Source: Pseudomonadota bacterium
GTDB lineage: Bacteria > Myxococcota > Myxococcia > Myxococcales > Myxococcaceae
Assembly (NCBI GenBank): GCA_023426545.1
Contig: JAFAAN010000043.1
Location: 1 to 64,000 of the forward strand
Length of the DNA stretch: 64,000 bases
Reading direction: 5' to 3'
Part shown: positions 61,693 to 64,000 of the stretch, in pieces
Layout of the letters: each line of letters starts with the position of its first letter
How positions within the stretch are numbered: the stretch's first letter is position 1
The notes under the pieces: model-generated
The model's input: only the letters and a program-made list of their open reading frames with translations
Database searches by the model: none
Told to the model about the DNA's origin: nothing
Position numbers and translations under genes: made by a program

Positions 61693-61723
61693 GGCCCGGG
61701 AGGCGGAGAGGCCGGCCCGGGCC
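61693..61723. terminator. Hairpin between convergent genes
   Basis: GGCCCGGG (61693-61700) and CCCGGGCC (61716-61723) form an 8-bp stem with a 15-nt loop. It begins 17 nt after the coiled-coil gene stop and ends 18 nt from the Cys-rich peptide gene stop. Confidence 0.4.
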
Positions 61724-61741
61724 CTGGGGCGCGGCCCCTGC

Positions 61742-62035
61742 TCAGCGGACCTCGGGGCAATCCCAGACGTTGCGCGAGCCGAAGGCGCGGCAGGTGCAAA
61801 CATAGTCGGTCCAGATGCCATCCGTGCACTGCTGCGTCGCGCCCCGGCTGGTGCATGTGGTGTAGCTGATGTCCCAGCAATAGGGGAGCAGCACGGGGCC
61901 GCCCCGGCCGGCCTCGTCGGAGGCCTCCTGGCTGACGAGCTCCTCCGGGTCCACGTCCATGGCGTCCGAGTCGAACCCGGGGGCGGCGAAGGCGGGGAGG
62001 GCAAGGGACAGCGCGACGAGGAAAGCCTTCTGCAT
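61742..62035 (-). CDS. Small Cys-rich secreted protein
   Basis: The 97-residue protein starts at ATG 62035 with AGGAG seven bases upstream. A signal peptide ends near PAFAAPG. A short acidic linker (MDVDPEELVSQEASDEAGRGG) leads to a domain with six Cys in YCWDISYTTC, QQC, YVCTC and DCPEVR, a compact disulfide-stabilised fold with Trp residues. It has no recognised family. Similar small Cys-rich secreted peptides of unknown role are frequent in myxobacteria. Confidence 0.75.
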   Translation of the reverse strand: MQKAFLVALSLALPAFAAPGFDSDAMDVDPEELVSQEASDEAGRGGPVLLPYCWDISYTTCTSRGATQQCTDGIWTDYVCTCRAFGSRNVWDCPEVR

Positions 62036-62118
62036 GGGCTGACTCCTGAGAAGCGTATGGGGTTGTCGCGCCCCATCTTTCACTGGCTTTCCCGTGCGCG
62101 GCAATGATTGGAAAATTC

Positions 62119-63522
62119 CTACCGTCCAGGCGGCGGCTGTCGCGCGGCGTCCTCCGTCGCGGCGATTCGGACCGACTTGATGTTGACGAACTCGTGGATG
62201 CCCACGTCCGCCAGCTCGCGCCCATGCCCGGAGTGCTTCACGCCGCCGAAGGGGAGCCTCGCGTCCGAGGCCACCAGGGCGTTGACGAACACCATGCCGG
62301 CCTCGATGCCGTCGATGAAGCGTTGCTGCTCGGCCTCGTCCCGCGTCCAGACGCTGGCGCCCAGGCCGAACGGGGTCGCGTTGGCCAGCGCCAGCGCGTG
62401 GTCCACGTCACGCGCTCGCAGCAGCGTGGCCACGGGGCCGAACAGCTCGTCATGGAAGGCGGGGGCGTGGGGCGGGGGCTCGGCCAGGACGGTGGCCGGG
62501 TAGAAGTTCCCCGGGCGCTCCAGGGGCTTGCCGCCCAGCAGGAGCTTCGCGCCCGCCTTCACGCTCGCCTCCACCTGGGCGTGGAGCCCGTCGAGGATGC
62601 CCCGGGTGGCCAGCGGGCCCAGGTCCGTCTTCGCGTCCAGGGGGTTGCCCACGGTGACGCGCTTCATGCGCTCCACGAAGCGGCGCTCGAACTCGGGATA
62701 GATGGCGTCGGCGACGATGAAGCGCTTGGCGGCGATGCAGGACTGGCCGTTGTTGATGAGCCGCGCGGACACGGCCGTCTCCACCGCCTTCTCCAGGTCC
62801 GCGCTGGGCATGACGATGAACGGGTCGCTGCCGCCCAGCTCCAGCACCACCTTCTTGATGGCCTTGCCCGCCGCGGCGCCCACCGCGCGGCCCGCGCCCT
62901 CGCTGCCGGTGAGCGTCACCGCGCGCACGCGAGGGTCCTCGATGACGCGGTTCACCTCGGCCGACTCGATGAGCAGCGCCTGGAACGCGCCGCGCGGGAA
63001 GCCCGCCTGGAGGAACAGCTCCTCCAGGGCCAGCGCGCACTGGGGCACGTTGTGGGCGTGCTTGAGCAGGCCCACGTTCCCCGCCATCAGCGCGGGCGCG
63101 GCGAAGCGCACCACCTGCCAGAAGGGGAAGTTCCACGGCATGATGGCCAGCACCGGCCCCAGGGGCTGGTAGCGCACGAAGGCGCGGCCGCTGCCCAGGT
63201 CGACAAGCCTGTCGCGCAGGAGCGACTCGGCCTTCTCCACGTAGTAGCGGCAGGCCGTGGCGCACTTCTTCGCCTCCGCCTTCGCCGCCTCCAGGGGCTT
63301 GCCCATCTCCTGCGTCATGATGCGGCCGTAGCGCTCGGCCTCGGCCTCCAGCAGCTCGGCCGCGCGCCGCATCCACGTGGCGCGGTCGGCGAAGCGCGTG
63401 TGCCGGTAGGAATGGAACGTGTCGGCGGCCGTTTGGAGCTTCGCCTCCAGCGCGTCGGAGGTGAGGGGCGTGAAGGTGCGCAGCGTCTCGCCGGTCGTCG
63501 GGTCGATGGTGGCAATGGCCAT
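62119..63522 (-). CDS. NAD(P)-dependent aldehyde dehydrogenase (succinate-semialdehyde type)
   Basis: The 467-residue enzyme starts at ATG 63522 behind AGGAGG; a longer frame lacks conserved sequence. Key residues are Glu228 in LELGGSDPF and the nucleophile Cys262 in NNGQSCIAAKR. MPWNFPFWQVVR and FGPVATLLRARDVDHAL also match. The length and motifs fit the GabD/Sad branch that oxidises succinate semialdehyde to succinate in 4-aminobutyrate and related pathways. No GABA transaminase is adjacent, so the substrate is inferred. Confidence 0.9.
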   Translation of the reverse strand: MAIATIDPTTGETLRTFTPLTSDALEAKLQTAADTFHSYRHTRFADRATWMRRAAELLEAEAERYGRIMTQEMGKPLEAAKAEAKKCATACRYYVEKAESLLRDRLVDLGSGRAFVRYQPLGPVLAIMPWNFPFWQVVRFAAPALMAGNVGLLKHAHNVPQCALALEELFLQAGFPRGAFQALLIESAEVNRVIEDPRVRAVTLTGSEGAGRAVGAAAGKAIKKVVLELGGSDPFIVMPSADLEKAVETAVSARLINNGQSCIAAKRFIVADAIYPEFERRFVERMKRVTVGNPLDAKTDLGPLATRGILDGLHAQVEASVKAGAKLLLGGKPLERPGNFYPATVLAEPPPHAPAFHDELFGPVATLLRARDVDHALALANATPFGLGASVWTRDEAEQQRFIDGIEAGMVFVNALVASDARLPFGGVKHSGHGRELADVGIHEFVNIKSVRIAATEDAARQPPPGR

Positions 63523-63664
63523 GGAAGTGCCTCCTGGGGGCCTTGTGATAACAGCCGGGCGCGGGGAGGCCGTGCCGCTCGGGGCCCGAGCGTCCGGCCG
63601 TTCACTCCAGGGCTTTCGCCGCCCTGGCCCCTCTTTTATATGGGGAGCACGACTGGAGACCGCC

Positions 63665-63907
63665 ATGGCCACCGACATCATCCGCGAGCGCCGCTTCAAC
63701 TTCTTCATCGCCGGGGTGCTGTCCCTCGTCATCCCGGGGCTGGGGCAGCTCTACAAGGGACAGCTCCTGCGCGCCGCGCTGTGGTTCCTGATGGTGGGGG
63801 CCGGCTACTGGTTCTTCTTCATTCCGGGGCTCGTGCTGCACTTCTTCTGCGTCCTCGGGGCGGCCTTCGGCAGTGCGGGGAAGGACCGCATCCGCCTGCC
63901 CAGCTAG
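63665..63907 (+). CDS. Small TM2-like membrane protein
   Basis: The 80-residue protein starts at ATG 63665 with GGAG upstream. It has two membrane helices (NFFIAGVLSLVIPGLGQLYKG and ALWFLMVGAGYWFFFIPGLVLHFF), with PGLGQLYKG between them as in TM2-like and DUF-type small membrane proteins. The function is unknown. It begins 143 nt divergently from the aldehyde dehydrogenase gene. Confidence 0.75.
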   Translation: MATDIIRERRFNFFIAGVLSLVIPGLGQLYKGQLLRAALWFLMVGAGYWFFFIPGLVLHFFCVLGAAFGSAGKDRIRLPS

Positions 63908-63960
63908 CGCTCCACGTGGGGGTCGCCCCGCCCGGCACCTGTGTGCATACAGTGGCCGCC

Positions 63961-64000
63961 ATGTGGTGGAGGCTCTGGCTGTGGATGTCCGGTTGGGATG
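63961..64000 (+). CDS. Possible start of a further gene (partial)
   Basis: An ATG at 63961 opens MWWRLWLWMSGWD to the window edge, rich in Trp and Leu as in a membrane protein N-terminus. The upstream CAGTGGCC is a poor ribosome-binding site. Too short to name. Confidence 0.35.
   Translation, partial: MWWRLWLWMSGWD

Overview
The window reads as a chromosome segment from a high-GC Myxococcota bacterium, most likely Myxococcus or a close relative. The evidence is third-position GC bias strong enough to give long antisense shadow frames, a Ser/Thr kinase with a PEGA domain, families largely restricted to Myxococcales (a DUF2378-like protein and three DUSAM-like copies), sigma-54 regulation, and an infC gene whose best start is ATC, as described for Myxococcus xanthus dsg. 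No rRNA, tRNA, CRISPR array, insertion sequence or prophage was recognised. Most genes look like stable chromosomal content.

Layout. 0-6.7 kb: a partial secreted-protein gene, an STPK, an ABC-2 exporter pair, a metallophosphoesterase, and a MocR-type regulator divergent from a cupin. 6.7-10.3 kb: an untidy region with a lipoprotein/DUSAM-like pair, coding remnants, an SH3-NlpC/P60 hydrolase and a decayed third DUSAM-like gene. 10.4-13.1 kb: EttA and a peptidoglycan-binding M15 peptidase. 13.4-16.6 kb: a compact class II lanthipeptide locus, consisting of a mersacidin-like precursor, a strong hairpin and a LanM synthetase. 16.7-23.6 kb: HtpX, an OprP-type porin, a LysM/cysteine-peptidase-like protein, an ATP-grasp enzyme, a DUF2378-like protein and an esterase. 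23.7-28.5 kb: a small protein, then a helix-hairpin-helix/beta-barrel protein, a lamin-tail-domain protein and a thermonuclease. 28.6-35 kb: a PAS histidine kinase, a membrane-anchored protein, TerC, a TonB-like protein and a DUF938 methyltransferase.

35-46.2 kb: infC, then a five-gene operon matching the yfaPTAS/Q (Mag-type) alpha-2-macroglobulin cluster, in the order DUF2135, DUF1175, DUF2138, alpha-2-macroglobulin, DUF2300/SpoIID. Here the macroglobulin keeps a CLEQ thioester motif. The last protein carries HExxH, SxxK/SxN/KTG and SpoIID-like segments. Together they suggest a periplasmic defence and cell-wall repair system. 46.2-55.3 kb: a secreted trypsin-like protease, a glycosyltransferase, an MscS channel, a DUF4142 protein, a lipoprotein, and an OpuC-type importer with binding protein and permease fused.

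55.4-64 kb: a second lipoprotein/DUSAM-like pair, heme A synthase, an intergenic region with a near-consensus sigma-54 promoter preceded by GGATG palindromes, an unusual sigma-54 activator (N-terminal helix-turn-helix, no C-terminal Fis domain), a coiled-coil membrane protein, a Cys-rich secreted peptide, an aldehyde dehydrogenase, a small membrane protein and the start of one further gene. The most promising undescribed elements are the lanthipeptide locus, the possible sigma-54-driven small RNA at about 57.5-57.76 kb, the macroglobulin operon with its three-part cell-wall protein, and the repeated lipoprotein/DUSAM module.
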